NCBI RefSeq assembly: GCF_001045465.1
Contig: NZ_LFND01000009.1
Span: 1-64,000 of the forward strand
DNA: 64,000 bases
Origin: Chryseobacterium angstadtii
Lineage (GTDB): Bacteria; Bacteroidota; Bacteroidia; Flavobacteriales; Weeksellaceae
Direction of reading: 5' to 3'
Under the pieces are notes generated by a model. It made no database searches, was not told the DNA's origin, and saw only the letters and a program-made list of their open reading frames with translations. Every line of letters starts with the position of its first letter. Position 1 is the first letter of the stretch. Both the position numbers and the translations under genes were made by a program. Positions 52,411 through 61,210 of the stretch are shown one piece after another.

Positions 52411-53913
52411 ATGGGATTTAACCTAAGTGTTAAATTAATGTTTGTTTTTACATTTCTACCCTTCCTGGGTTTTGGGCGGGCTAAAGTTACAGATAGAGAC
52501 AGCTTGAAAACATTAATTTTAGCCAATTATAACAAAGACATATTTGATAATCATAAAGATGTTCTCCGCTATAGTACAGAATTATATTATCTGGCCAAAA
52601 ATAAAAATGATCAGGAAAGCATTATGTTTTCTTTATTTGAGCAATCCCGTATTTATTTTATGGAGAATAAGTATGGGGTTACCTTGAAAAAGCTTTATGA
52701 AGGGATCTGTCTTGCCAAAAAAATGAAAGATTACAATATGCTTTGCAGATTCACGCTTATCTATCAGAAAGTTTTGACACATCTTGATTATAACAATAGC
52801 GAGATCAAAATCTTTATTGATAAATGTAATGAGTTCAATACTCTTGTAAAAAGTAAAGACGACCAACATATCAATACCATTTATATCCTTGTTGCGACAG
52901 CCGACTCTTATCTCGATAATGAAGGATTATGCGACAATATGGATAAGGTAATTGCCTTAAAAACCCAAGCGTACAAAGAATCTCTTAAAATAAAGAATAA
53001 TAACCCGTTAAAAACATTTACTCAAATTTATGCACTGCAATCATTATACTGGTCATGTGCATTATCCCGAAACTTTAATAAAGCTAATTATTACCTGGCT
53101 ATTACTGACAGTTTACTCGCAAAAAACCCCAATTATTATTTTAATGTAGATTGTCTTATCACTAAAGGGGCTATTGAAAACATACAAAGAAACCATCAGA
53201 AGGCAATTTATTATTTTAAACAAGCAATTGATAAAGCAGAAAAATCCCAAGCGATCTATCAACTGTATACCGTATTCCCTATGATTTCGGCTTCCTATGG
53301 CGAATTGAATGATTTCCGGGAAGGAATGGAATATTCATGGAAAGCAAAAGATATGAATGAACAGCTCCGACAGTTGAGAATAGAAGGACATAATGCCACA
53401 ATTATCACAAATATTAATACGGAGATTCATAATATGAATTCTAAACAGGAAATTCCCTATAACTTTATAGCCATCGGTATTCTAATAGGATCCAGTAGTT
53501 TATATTATTATTTCAACAAAAAGAAAGTAAGCCGAAGAAATCTTTTGATTTCTTTAGAAGAGCCACAGCAAAACTATTCCGAGAATTATTTAGAGAAGAT
53601 TATTACAGAAAGTGATGCGGAGGATAATAAAAAATTGGTCAATCTTGCCAAAGAAGATATCAATACATTCTATATAGAGTTTGAAAAAACTTATCCAGCT
53701 TTTCAAACCATATTAAAAGAAAAACATTTTGAACTGAATTTATCAGATATTAATTTCTGTTCCTTAATCAAAATGAAATTCGATATGAAACAGATCGCTA
53801 CCTACACGAATACCACATTAAGATCTGTAGAAAGCAGAAGATACCGGATCCGGAAGAAAATGCAGCTTAAAGGGCAGGATGATCTGTACATTATCATTTC
53901 CAACATTAACTGA
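52411..53913 (+). CDS. Membrane-bound TPR/HTH (LuxR-like) regulator
   Basis: A 500-residue protein from ATG 52411. An N-terminal hydrophobic segment (MFVFTFLPFLGFG region) acts as signal or anchor. About residues 30-345 contain TPR-like helix pairs (HQKAIYYFKQAIDKAEKSQA). A membrane helix (FIAIGILIGSSSLYYYF) follows, then a cytoplasmic HTH ending MKQIATYTNTTLRSVESRRY-type recognition helix. This architecture is a common Bacteroidota one-component sensor. It sits before a surface-protein gene with a terminator between. Confidence 0.82.
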   Translation: MGFNLSVKLMFVFTFLPFLGFGRAKVTDRDSLKTLILANYNKDIFDNHKDVLRYSTELYYLAKNKNDQESIMFSLFEQSRIYFMENKYGVTLKKLYEGICLAKKMKDYNMLCRFTLIYQKVLTHLDYNNSEIKIFIDKCNEFNTLVKSKDDQHINTIYILVATADSYLDNEGLCDNMDKVIALKTQAYKESLKIKNNNPLKTFTQIYALQSLYWSCALSRNFNKANYYLAITDSLLAKNPNYYFNVDCLITKGAIENIQRNHQKAIYYFKQAIDKAEKSQAIYQLYTVFPMISASYGELNDFREGMEYSWKAKDMNEQLRQLRIEGHNATIITNINTEIHNMNSKQEIPYNFIAIGILIGSSSLYYYFNKKKVSRRNLLISLEEPQQNYSENYLEKIITESDAEDNKKLVNLAKEDINTFYIEFEKTYPAFQTILKEKHFELNLSDINFCSLIKMKFDMKQIATYTNTTLRSVESRRYRIRKKMQLKGQDDLYIIISNIN

Positions 53914-54351
53914 TAAATATTCTTGTTACATAAGAAAAGTAAATAATCTGTTTTCAGAGAAGGTGACCATTTGATTATAACAGAATTCTTATTTTTTTTC
54001 ATCCATAGTTGAGACAGATCATCAGTATAATGATCTGTCTTTTTTATTGTATTAAAAAAGGCATTTTTCTAAACAACATTATTATAAAACATTCAAAACA
54101 TCAAAAAAGCCATTATAAAGATATTTTGAAGCTATATGAGTTTATTTGCGTATTGCTTTTACTACTTCCTTCCTATAAATTTGCCAGCAAGATATTTCAT
54201 TGTACCCCCAACAACGCTAGCTAGCTTGGGTTCTTAAAGACTAATAAAGATAAATGATCAATTTTATTAGCAGGTCTTTTAATAATTAGGTGAAACATCT
54301 TGAAGATTCTAAATACACAACCCCTTAATTTTTGATTAAAAAAAATTATTT
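53914..54351. other. Long gene-free leader before the surface-protein gene
   Basis: A strong terminator (54012-54046) ends the regulator unit. Then AT-rich DNA with CGCTAGCTAGC (54215-54225) and a hairpin at 54236-54279: AAAGACTAATAAA against TTATTAG..GTCTTTT. The latter could be an attenuator or another terminator. No credible ORF: a 71-codon plus-strand frame here overlaps the terminator and has no homology signal. Confidence 0.6.
54012..54046 (+). terminator. Rho-independent terminator after the TPR/HTH gene
   Basis: AGACAGATCAT and ATGATCTGTCT form an 11-bp perfect stem followed by TTTTTT. Confidence 0.88.
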
Positions 54352-55638
54352 ATGAAAAAGAACATTATTTTCGCGTTTTCTCTTACAGCAAGTTCTCTGC
54401 TGTTTGGACAGGTAGGAATAAACACCTCATTACCACAAGCCACGTTGGATATTGTTGGAAAGAAAGGAGCTACAGATAAGGATGGACTCACTGCTCCCCG
54501 TCTTACCAGAGCTGAACTTACTGCAAAAGGAAATAATCTTTATGGCGCTGGTCAAAACGGAACCCTTATTTACATAACAGATGTATCAGGAGGTGATAAT
54601 GTTTCACAAAGAATTAACATTACAGATTCCGGTTATTATTATTTTGATGCTACTAACAATATCTGGGAAAAAGTAGCAACCAAAGGAGAAGAACCTTGGC
54701 AAATCGCTGGTACTACGAATAAAGCAACAAGGAATAATCAAAATATTTATCAAACAGGAAAAATTGGAATATTCACCAATAATCCCTTAGAAAATTTATC
54801 TATCGGACAGTCAGGCGTAACTTCAAATCTGGCTAATTCTTATATAAGTACAGGGCTTGTAATTTCAGGATCCAGCACCTCTGATTCAGAAGGAATTGGT
54901 GCCTACTATGAAAACTTAGGTGCCCCATCCGGAGCGCGCGTTGTAAAACATGAATTTTCTGTACAAAATGGGAATTCATTTTTTGGATATATAAACACAA
55001 ATGATAATGCTACTTACCCTAATTTGACTCTTTTTGGTACTAATTTACCAAGTGGAAATTTTTCGATCGGCCTTTACAGAGGTGCAGGTGCAACTGAAAA
55101 GCTGGATGTAAATGGAAATGCCAGAGTAAGAGGGCTGGCAGACGGGGATCCTATCAATTATCCCTATAAAGTAGTAGCCAAAGCAGATGGAACCTTCGGT
55201 AAGGAAACAGATATTACTGGTGCAGTACAATTTGCTACAGGTGGATTTCAAAATCTGGATCTTACTAATGTAACAAGAGCTAACCTTAAAGACATCTACT
55301 TTTTCAGTCATGGAGCAACCATAACATTACCTGTAGCCAGCAATCAGCTAGTAGGTGTAGAACTATCATTTTATATTTCCGGAGGGGCTGCAGATTCATT
55401 TACTACAGGATTAACACAGGAATTCAGTGTAAGCAGGCCTGCTACAGATGTAGCTACTAATTCTTTTCTTTTTGATTCTGGATCTACAAGTCCATATACC
55501 AACTTAATTTCTTCATGGACTGGCAATAAAATTACTTTTATCAACACAAAATTGCGAACATTCAGAGCTCTTAATTTTAAACTGGTAAGTAACGGAGCCG
55601 GAGTATACAGATGGATGTTCTGGGCAAGCGGAGTTTAA
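54352..55638 (+). CDS. Exported surface protein of the VGINT..TLDI type
   Basis: A 428-residue secreted protein (signal peptide to LLFGQ near residue 19). The mature start VGINTSLPQATLDIVGKKG and the internal EKLDVNGNARVRGLADGD repeat-like motif are shared by many Bacteroidota surface or tail-fibre-like proteins. The rest is beta-rich, Ser/Thr/Gly-rich and ends without a recognisable type IX sorting tail. Flanking HTH genes suggest regulated expression. Adhesin role is inference. Confidence 0.8.
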   Translation: MKKNIIFAFSLTASSLLFGQVGINTSLPQATLDIVGKKGATDKDGLTAPRLTRAELTAKGNNLYGAGQNGTLIYITDVSGGDNVSQRINITDSGYYYFDATNNIWEKVATKGEEPWQIAGTTNKATRNNQNIYQTGKIGIFTNNPLENLSIGQSGVTSNLANSYISTGLVISGSSTSDSEGIGAYYENLGAPSGARVVKHEFSVQNGNSFFGYINTNDNATYPNLTLFGTNLPSGNFSIGLYRGAGATEKLDVNGNARVRGLADGDPINYPYKVVAKADGTFGKETDITGAVQFATGGFQNLDLTNVTRANLKDIYFFSHGATITLPVASNQLVGVELSFYISGGAADSFTTGLTQEFSVSRPATDVATNSFLFDSGSTSPYTNLISSWTGNKITFINTKLRTFRALNFKLVSNGAGVYRWMFWASGV

Positions 55639-55753
55639 CGATAGTTTTTAGTTTTATCATAATTTAATTTCACCCAGATTTCTTATGAGCAGTCTGTACA
55701 GGTTTCTCTTTTATGTCCTCTACAGCTGCTTTTAAGATTCTTATAAAATAAAA

Positions 55754-56179
55754 ATGACAAATAATTTTAAAAACATTCATATTGGAGAGATGATCAATAA
55801 TGCTGTAAAAAATCAGGATTTAGATTCTGCAAGAATATGCTCGTTTTTTAAATGCTCAATAAACGAAATTGAACACATGTATGAATGCGAAAGCCTTGAA
55901 GCTGATCTTTTGCTGAAGTGGAGTAAATTGCTTGAGTATGACTTTTTTCGAATTTATTCCCAGCATCTGATATTATATTCACCCCATTCTCTTGTAAATA
56001 ATGAAAAAAAGGATTTACATTCACCCTTACCTCAATTCAGAAAAAATCTTTATACCAAAGAAATTATAGAATTTATATTGGGGCTTATCAAATCTGGAAA
56101 AAAAACTAAAATACAGGTAATAGAAGAATATAGAATACCCAAAACCACTTTATACAAATGGCTGGATAAGTATAATTAA
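55754..56179 (+). CDS. Small double-HTH protein
   Basis: A 141-residue protein. Residues 8-70 (IGEMINNAVKNQDLD, then RICSFFKCSINEIEHMYE and LLKWSKLLEYDFFRIYSQH) match the Bacteroidota XRE-like pattern. Residues 98-141 (FILGLIKSGKKTKIQVIEEY, TTLYKWLDKYN) are a second HTH like that of IS3-type OrfA proteins. There is no transposase core nearby. It lies 116 bp after the surface gene and 32 bp before the next HTH gene. Confidence 0.75.
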   Translation: MTNNFKNIHIGEMINNAVKNQDLDSARICSFFKCSINEIEHMYECESLEADLLLKWSKLLEYDFFRIYSQHLILYSPHSLVNNEKKDLHSPLPQFRKNLYTKEIIEFILGLIKSGKKTKIQVIEEYRIPKTTLYKWLDKYN

Positions 56180-56211
56180 CCAATACAACTATTTATCAAT
56201 TCCCTATACAT

Positions 56212-56538
56212 ATGAAAAATTTAGCTCCCGATTATGTACGAATCTATCGTGATATCATACAGATGAATTATCCTGAAAAAGAAATTCTTACCAGAGATAT
56301 ATTAAATAAAAAAAGCAAGCTTACTTTCCTTGAGGTTGTAAAGCTTAATACCATAATTTTTGGATCGATTACCAATGGGAGCATAGAAAACCAAAAACAT
56401 AGATCCTATAATAAAAAAACAATACACTATATTTTAGAGTATCAGATAAAAAACAATTTAAATAATATGCAGACTGCCCAACATTTCAAGATGAGCAGAA
56501 ATACCATCTCCAAATGGAAAAAACTGTTTGAAAAATAA
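56212..56538 (+). CDS. Small HTH protein
   Basis: A 108-residue protein. Residues 65-108 (RSYNKKTIHYILEYQIKNN, MQTAQHFKMSRNTISKWKKL) form an HTH like that of small transposase-OrfA or Bacteroidota regulators. Residues 1-60 (MKNLAPDYVRIYRDIIQMNY) are a conserved helical part of unknown role. A terminator follows. It is probably co-transcribed with the double-HTH gene. Confidence 0.75.
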   Translation: MKNLAPDYVRIYRDIIQMNYPEKEILTRDILNKKSKLTFLEVVKLNTIIFGSITNGSIENQKHRSYNKKTIHYILEYQIKNNLNNMQTAQHFKMSRNTISKWKKLFEK

Positions 56539-56575
56539 AATTTCGTCCTCGTATTTTTTTTCACATTTGTGTTTT

Positions 56576-56610
56576 GGAATCAACAGATTTTATCTGTTGG
56601 TTCCTTTTTT
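56576..56610 (+). terminator. Rho-independent terminator after the HTH pair
   Basis: GGAATCAACAGAT and ATCTGTTGGTTCC form the stem, followed by TTTTTT. Confidence 0.85.
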
Positions 56611-56640
56611 AATAGAATTTGGCTTGACTTGAACTTCTCT

Positions 56641-56678
56641 TAAAAAAATCCTCCTGAAAAATAATTTTCAGGAGGATT
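56641..56678 (-). terminator. Terminator of the ferredoxin unit
   Basis: AATCCTCCTGAAAA and TTTTCAGGAGGATT form a 14-bp perfect stem. On the minus strand a T-run follows. Confidence 0.88.
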
Positions 56679-56703
56679 GTATATTAATTAAATTTAATAT
56701 GTT

Positions 56704-57033
56704 TTAAGGATAAGGAGCAATTGCCACTTCAAGACCTTCCATGGAATCCATCATATGCAGCTGGCAGCCTAGTCTGCTGTTGTCTTTTACGTGGTAAGCT
56801 TCCGCCAGCATGGCATCTTCTTCATCTCCCATAGGCTCAAGACCCGGATCATTAATTACATATACCTGACATGAGGCGCACATGGCCATTCCTCCACAAA
56901 CTCCGATAGTTCCCTCTTCCGCCAATTCATAAGAGCGGATGATCTCCATCAGGTTCATAGACATATCTGTAGGTGCTACAACATCATGGGTTACCCCTTC
57001 CCGATCGGTGATCTTAATATTAATATCTGACAT
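56704..57033 (-). CDS. [2Fe-2S] ferredoxin
   Basis: A 109-residue adrenodoxin-type ferredoxin. Cluster ligands are Cys46, Cys52 and Cys55 (GVCGGMAMCASC) and Cys90 (RLGCQLHM). It follows the reductase stop by 12 bp on the minus strand, so the two form an electron-transfer pair. Confidence 0.93.
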   Translation of the reverse strand: MSDINIKITDREGVTHDVVAPTDMSMNLMEIIRSYELAEEGTIGVCGGMAMCASCQVYVINDPGLEPMGDEEDAMLAEAYHVKDNSRLGCQLHMMDSMEGLEVAIAPYP

Positions 57034-57045
57034 AATAGTGCAAAA

Positions 57046-58101
57046 TTAGTCAATTTTTTTCACAACTGCCTTTTCTGCTTCTTTACGGCTACCGTCAAAT
57101 CCGTCTACACCGCTTACTGTCGTATATTTAAGTACAAATTTCTTACCTGGATTCAGTCTGTTGTAAACACTCTGACACATCAAAGTAGCTTCGTGGAAAC
57201 CGCAAAGGATCAACTTCAGTTTACCCGGATAGGTATTGATATCTCCAATTGCGTAGATTCCATCAATGTTGGTTTGATAATCAAGTGCATTGTTTACAAC
57301 GATTGCATTTTTCTCGATATTCAGTCCCCAGTTTCCGATTTCACCCAATTTTGGAGTCAGTCCGAATAAAGGAATGAAATAATCCGTTTCAATATCGTAG
57401 GCATCCTGCCCTTCAATTTCTACGGTGATTGCTTCCACTTTTCCGTCACCTTTGATTCCGGTAACCTCAGCAGGAGTAATCAATTTAATTTTTCCTTCGT
57501 TTTTAAGATCCTGAACTTTTTCTACGGAATCCAAAGCGCCTCTGAATTCATTTCTTCTGTGAATCAAAGTCACTTCACTGGCTACATTAGAAAGGAAAAC
57601 ACTCCAGTCCAGGGCAGAATCTCCTCCTCCTGCAATCACTACTCTTTTGTTTCTGAAATGCTCAGGTTCTTTAACGAAATATTCAAGACCTTTCTCTTCA
57701 TAATCTGCTACATTCTCGAAAGTAGGTTTTCTAGGTTCGAAAGTTCCCAGACCTCCTGCAATAGCAATCGCTTTACATCTGTGTACCGTTCCTTTGTTGG
57801 TGATCACTTCAAACCACTCATCATCTACCTTTGTATAAGAAACTGCAGTTTCTCCCAAAGTGAATCCCGGCTGGAACTGCTTGATCTGCTCCATCAAATT
57901 ATCTACTAATTCTCCTGCATTCACAGAAGGATATCCCGGAATATCGAAAATAGGTTTTTTAGGATAAAGCTCAGCTAGCTGACCTCCCGGCTGTGGAAGT
58001 GCATCAATAATATGACACTTCATTTTTAATAAACCTGCTTCAAAAACAGCGAAAAGCCCGGTAGGTCCGGCACCTATGATCAATATATCAGTGGTTATCA
58101 T
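57046..58101 (-). CDS. Ferredoxin-NADP+ reductase, thioredoxin-reductase-like type
   Basis: A 351-residue FAD/NAD(P)-binding reductase of the TrxR-like FNR type. FAD motif GAGPTGLFA near residues 9-17, QPGGQLAELYP, NADPH motif VIAGGGDSALDWSVF and C-terminal AIGDINTYPGKLKLILCGFH. The redox CxxC of true thioredoxin reductases is absent, which supports FNR function. It leads the minus-strand unit with the ferredoxin. Confidence 0.93.
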   Translation of the reverse strand: MITTDILIIGAGPTGLFAVFEAGLLKMKCHIIDALPQPGGQLAELYPKKPIFDIPGYPSVNAGELVDNLMEQIKQFQPGFTLGETAVSYTKVDDEWFEVITNKGTVHRCKAIAIAGGLGTFEPRKPTFENVADYEEKGLEYFVKEPEHFRNKRVVIAGGGDSALDWSVFLSNVASEVTLIHRRNEFRGALDSVEKVQDLKNEGKIKLITPAEVTGIKGDGKVEAITVEIEGQDAYDIETDYFIPLFGLTPKLGEIGNWGLNIEKNAIVVNNALDYQTNIDGIYAIGDINTYPGKLKLILCGFHEATLMCQSVYNRLNPGKKFVLKYTTVSGVDGFDGSRKEAEKAVVKKID

Positions 58102-58259
58102 AATAATAAGATAATTTAATTATACATATAACTGCAAATTTACTAATTTTAATGCGAAGCATATTTAATTGATTCTAAATAAAAACCTGAGATTTATCAA
58201 ATCCCGGTTAATACAATAAGAATCTTAAATTTGGCAGTGTTTTTGTTAAATTTCATATC

Positions 58260-59030
58260 ATGAAGAAAATTTTAAGTTTTTTTGCAGTTTGTATGTTCCT
58301 GCTGAGTTATGCTCAGATCGACAATGTTGCTGATGGAGAGTCTATTACCTTTAGAATTCACTATGGAATTCTGAATGCCGGAACCGCCAATCTTACTGCA
58401 AAAAAAACAACCTATATGGGGGCTCCTCACCTCTATGTAAAAGGCACCGGACAGACTACCGGAGCCGTAAAAGCTTTTTTTAAAGTGGAAGATCTCTATG
58501 AAAGTTTCATCAACACAGAAACCGGATTGCCAAGTTTCTACGTAAGAAATGTACGGGAAGGAAGCTACCGCCAGCATTTTGAGACAGTTTTCAACCACAA
58601 TGATCATACGCTCATCCTGACAGACAAAAAAACACCTGCCAACGGCTCTAAAGTACTGAAATCCGTAAAAGGGGTTCAGGATATGCTTTCCTGCTTTTAT
58701 TATCTGAGAAGCAAAAGCACCAACGAACTGAAAGTAGGAACCGTAATCAATATGAATGTATGGATTGATGATGAAATGTTTCCGTTTCAGCTGAAAGTAA
58801 CGGGCACGGAAGATCTGAAAACAAAATTTGGTACCATTAACTGCCTGAAAATTATTCCATCCGTTAAAAGCGGAAGAGTTTTCAAAGAAAAAGAAGGGGT
58901 AACCATGTGGGTAACGAACGATGCCAACCACATTCCTATGCTTTTGAAAGCTGAATTGGCCGTAGGTTCTCTGAAAGCCAGTATTGATGATCTTAAAAAT
59001 GTAAAATATCCTTTAAAATACATCAAGTAA
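58260..59030 (+). CDS. DUF3108 exported protein
   Basis: A 256-residue protein with signal peptide (KKILSFFAVCMFLLSYAQ). The ITFRIHYGILNAGTANLTAK segment and the later YYLRSKSTNELKVGTVINMN and FPFQLKVTG-type strands fit DUF3108. The family is periplasmic and of unknown function. A -7 element TAAATTTG lies at 58226-58233. A terminator follows at 59065-59093. Confidence 0.88.
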   Translation: MKKILSFFAVCMFLLSYAQIDNVADGESITFRIHYGILNAGTANLTAKKTTYMGAPHLYVKGTGQTTGAVKAFFKVEDLYESFINTETGLPSFYVRNVREGSYRQHFETVFNHNDHTLILTDKKTPANGSKVLKSVKGVQDMLSCFYYLRSKSTNELKVGTVINMNVWIDDEMFPFQLKVTGTEDLKTKFGTINCLKIIPSVKSGRVFKEKEGVTMWVTNDANHIPMLLKAELAVGSLKASIDDLKNVKYPLKYIK

Positions 59031-59064
59031 AAGAAAAATAATCAGTTTTTTACTATAATAAATG

Positions 59065-59093
59065 ACCGGCGAAGAAATTTTGCCGGTATTTTT
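59065..59093 (+). terminator. Terminator after the DUF3108 gene
   Basis: ACCGGC and GCCGGT stem, followed by ATTTTTA. Confidence 0.75.
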
Positions 59094-59308
59094 ATGTTCA
59101 GGATGTAATATATATCAATTTCTGGTTGTCTTATTAATAACAGCAGACATAAGGAATTATAAAACGCTTCAGCTCCGCCCAGCGTGACAGAGTTTCAGAA
59201 AACTATGTTAAGATTTCTCTGCTCATAAATAAGACAATACACGTTGTAAATTTTCAATACAATCCGTTTTTAATTACGTTTTGTTTCTTAGGTCAGTAAT
59301 TAAAAACA

Positions 59309-59333
59309 AAACCTCCGGAAATTCCGGAGGTTT
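59309..59333. terminator. Bidirectional terminator at the pheS end
   Basis: AAACCTCCGGAA and TTCCGGAGGTTT form a 12-bp perfect stem with flanking A/T runs. Confidence 0.88.
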
Positions 59334-59338
59334 ATTTT

Positions 59339-60349
59339 TTATAGTGATTTAAACTGTTCTAAAGTTCTGATATCATTTTCGAAGAACATTCTGATATCGC
59401 TCATCTGGTAAAGAAGCATGGTGATTCTCTCAATCCCCATTCCGAAAGCATATCCTGAATATTTCTCAGCATCAATATTTACATTTTTCAAAACAGCAGG
59501 ATCTACCATTCCGCATCCCATGATTTCCAGCCATCCTGTTCCTTTGGTAATTCTGTAATCGGTTTCAGAGTTTAATCCCCAGTATACATCAATTTCAGCA
59601 CTTGGCTCTGTAAACGGGAAATAAGAAGGTCTCATTCTGATCTTAGACTTTCCAAAAAGTTCCGTTGTAAAGAACTGAATCGTCTGTTTAAGATCTGCAA
59701 AACTTACATTTTCATCGATATACAATCCTTCAATCTGATGGAATATACAGTGCGAACGTGAAGAAATAGCCTCGTTTCTGAATACTCTTCCCGGAGAAAG
59801 GATTCTGATTGGCGGCTGGTTTTCTTCCATATAACGGATCTGTACGGAAGAAGTGTGCGTTCTTAAAAGGATATCCGGGTTTTGTTCAATGAAGAAAGTA
59901 TCCTGCATATCTCTTGCCGGATGGTATTCAGGAAGATTAAGCGCTGTAAAGTTGTGCCAGTCGTCCTCTATTTCAGGACCGTCTGCCACTGCGAAACCTA
60001 TTGATTTAAAAATTTCAATGATTCTGTTTTTCACCAGATTGATTGGATGTCTTGATCCAAGATCCAATGGAAAAGCAGGTCTTGTAAGATCTTCTTTTTC
60101 TGTAATAACAGCAGATTGGGAAGCATCCTTCAGATCTTCCAGTTTCCCTGCAACAGCCTGTTTCAAAGAATTGATCTTCTGTCCGAATTCTTTTTTCTGA
60201 TCGTTTGGTACTTCTTTAAATTTTTCAAAAAAATCATTCAGAACCCCTTTTTTACCATTATACTTAATTCGGAAGTTTTCAATTTCTTCTTTAGACGTAG
60301 CACTGAAGCTGTTTACCTCGGTAAGTAGTTCTTCTATCTTTTCTATCAT
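59339..60349 (-). CDS. pheS: Phenylalanine-tRNA ligase alpha subunit
   Basis: A 336-residue class II synthetase alpha subunit. Coiled-coil N-terminus (residues 1-90), motif 1 (HPINLVKNRIIEIFKSIGFA), motif 2 (RTHTSSVQIRYME, ISPGRVFRNEAISSRSHCIF) and motif 3 (GYAFGMGIERITMLLYQMSD). It charges tRNA-Phe with PheT, which is not in this window. Length is typical. Confidence 0.96.
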   Translation of the reverse strand: MIEKIEELLTEVNSFSATSKEEIENFRIKYNGKKGVLNDFFEKFKEVPNDQKKEFGQKINSLKQAVAGKLEDLKDASQSAVITEKEDLTRPAFPLDLGSRHPINLVKNRIIEIFKSIGFAVADGPEIEDDWHNFTALNLPEYHPARDMQDTFFIEQNPDILLRTHTSSVQIRYMEENQPPIRILSPGRVFRNEAISSRSHCIFHQIEGLYIDENVSFADLKQTIQFFTTELFGKSKIRMRPSYFPFTEPSAEIDVYWGLNSETDYRITKGTGWLEIMGCGMVDPAVLKNVNIDAEKYSGYAFGMGIERITMLLYQMSDIRMFFENDIRTLEQFKSL

Positions 60350-60413
60350 TGTTTTACCCTTTCAAAATGTTTTGCAAAAATACGATTTTTAAGTTTAATA
60401 ATGAATCTGTAAT

Positions 60414-60444
60414 AAAAAAATCTGCCCCTTTATGGGAGGCAGAC
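60414..60444 (-). terminator. Terminator of the yceI-like gene
   Basis: On the minus strand a stem built on TCTGCC/GGCAGA with CCCC/GGGA inside precedes ATTTTTTTATT. Confidence 0.85.
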
Positions 60445-60475
60445 TTCAATCACTTATTTCACTTAAATAAAAAAA

Positions 60476-61135
60476 TTATTTCTTTTCCAGAGCTTTAACG
60501 TTGATCTGAAGAGTTACCTCATCCTTGATCACTCCGTTTTCAGCAGGAGCCTGGAACTTTACGCCAAACTCTTCTCTTTTAATATCCTTAGGCTCAGTAG
60601 CTACACTTACTTCTCCATCTTTTACAGAAACATTGGCTTTAAACTGAACAGGTTTTGAAATGCCTTTGATCGTTAAATTACCATCAAGAAGCGTGTTGTA
60701 ATCTCCTTCCGTAGCCGGAGTAACTTTTGTCACTTCAAAAGAGGCCGTAGGGAATTTTTCCACTTCAAAAAAATCGCCGCTTTTAAGATGACCATTGAGT
60801 TTACCTAACTGCTCTGCATCATCTTTCAGGTCTACTGAGGTAAGAGAATTCATATCAGCAACAAATTTTCCGCTTTCCAATTTTCCGTCTTTTACCGTAA
60901 CATCACCACTTTCAAATTTAATGGTTCCGAAATGGCTGGTACTTTCAGATTTGAATATTTTATATCCTTTCCACTCCACTTTACTGTTCAATGTATCCAA
61001 TGTATACTGATTCCCCTCTTTTGTAGTTGTTACTTCATTGCTTTCGTTGGTTACAGGTTTATCTTTTTTACAAGAAACCATTACAGCAGCAATAAATAAA
61101 GCAGGAATAGTTAATGAAAACAGTTTTTTTCTCAT
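60476..61135 (-). CDS. YceI-family lipoprotein
   Basis: A 219-residue YceI lipocalin-like protein with lipobox VSC (Cys22) followed by KKDKP. The mature barrel contains SKVEWKGYKIFKSESTSHFG, VADMNSLTSVDL and the C-terminal EEFGVKFQAPAENG motif. YceI proteins bind polyisoprenoids in the periplasm. Single gene with its own terminator. Confidence 0.92.
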   Translation of the reverse strand: MRKKLFSLTIPALFIAAVMVSCKKDKPVTNESNEVTTTKEGNQYTLDTLNSKVEWKGYKIFKSESTSHFGTIKFESGDVTVKDGKLESGKFVADMNSLTSVDLKDDAEQLGKLNGHLKSGDFFEVEKFPTASFEVTKVTPATEGDYNTLLDGNLTIKGISKPVQFKANVSVKDGEVSVATEPKDIKREEFGVKFQAPAENGVIKDEVTLQINVKALEKK

Positions 61136-61198
61136 TTTTGATATATTTTTATTACTTCCGCTAATATAATAAAAAAAATTATTTTTTCATAAAAACCT

Positions 61199-61206
61199 TA
61201 CATTTG
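61199..61206 (+). promoter_or_regulatory. -7 element immediately before the ABC ATPase start
   Basis: TACATTTG ends 4 bp before the ATG at 61211. No -33 element is seen. A transcript starting here would be leaderless. Confidence 0.4.
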
Positions 61207-61210
61207 TATT

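Larger units (their letters stand above)
59031..59338. other. Intergenic region with terminators and a decayed REP-like word
   Basis: No gene. It holds the DUF3108 terminator ACCGGC/GCCGGT at 59065-59093, a GC-richer stretch CGCTTCAGCTCCGCCCAGCG near 59164 that may be a decayed REP copy, and the bidirectional pheS terminator at 59309-59333. Confidence 0.6.

Noticed and set aside
54009..54224. 71-codon plus-strand frame in the surface-gene leader
   Set aside because: Its first codons lie in the stem of a strong terminator, codon use is poor, and no domain or signal is recognisable.
55754..56538. Insertion sequence
   Set aside because: Only OrfA-like HTH proteins are seen; no catalytic transposase, terminal inverted repeats or target duplication.
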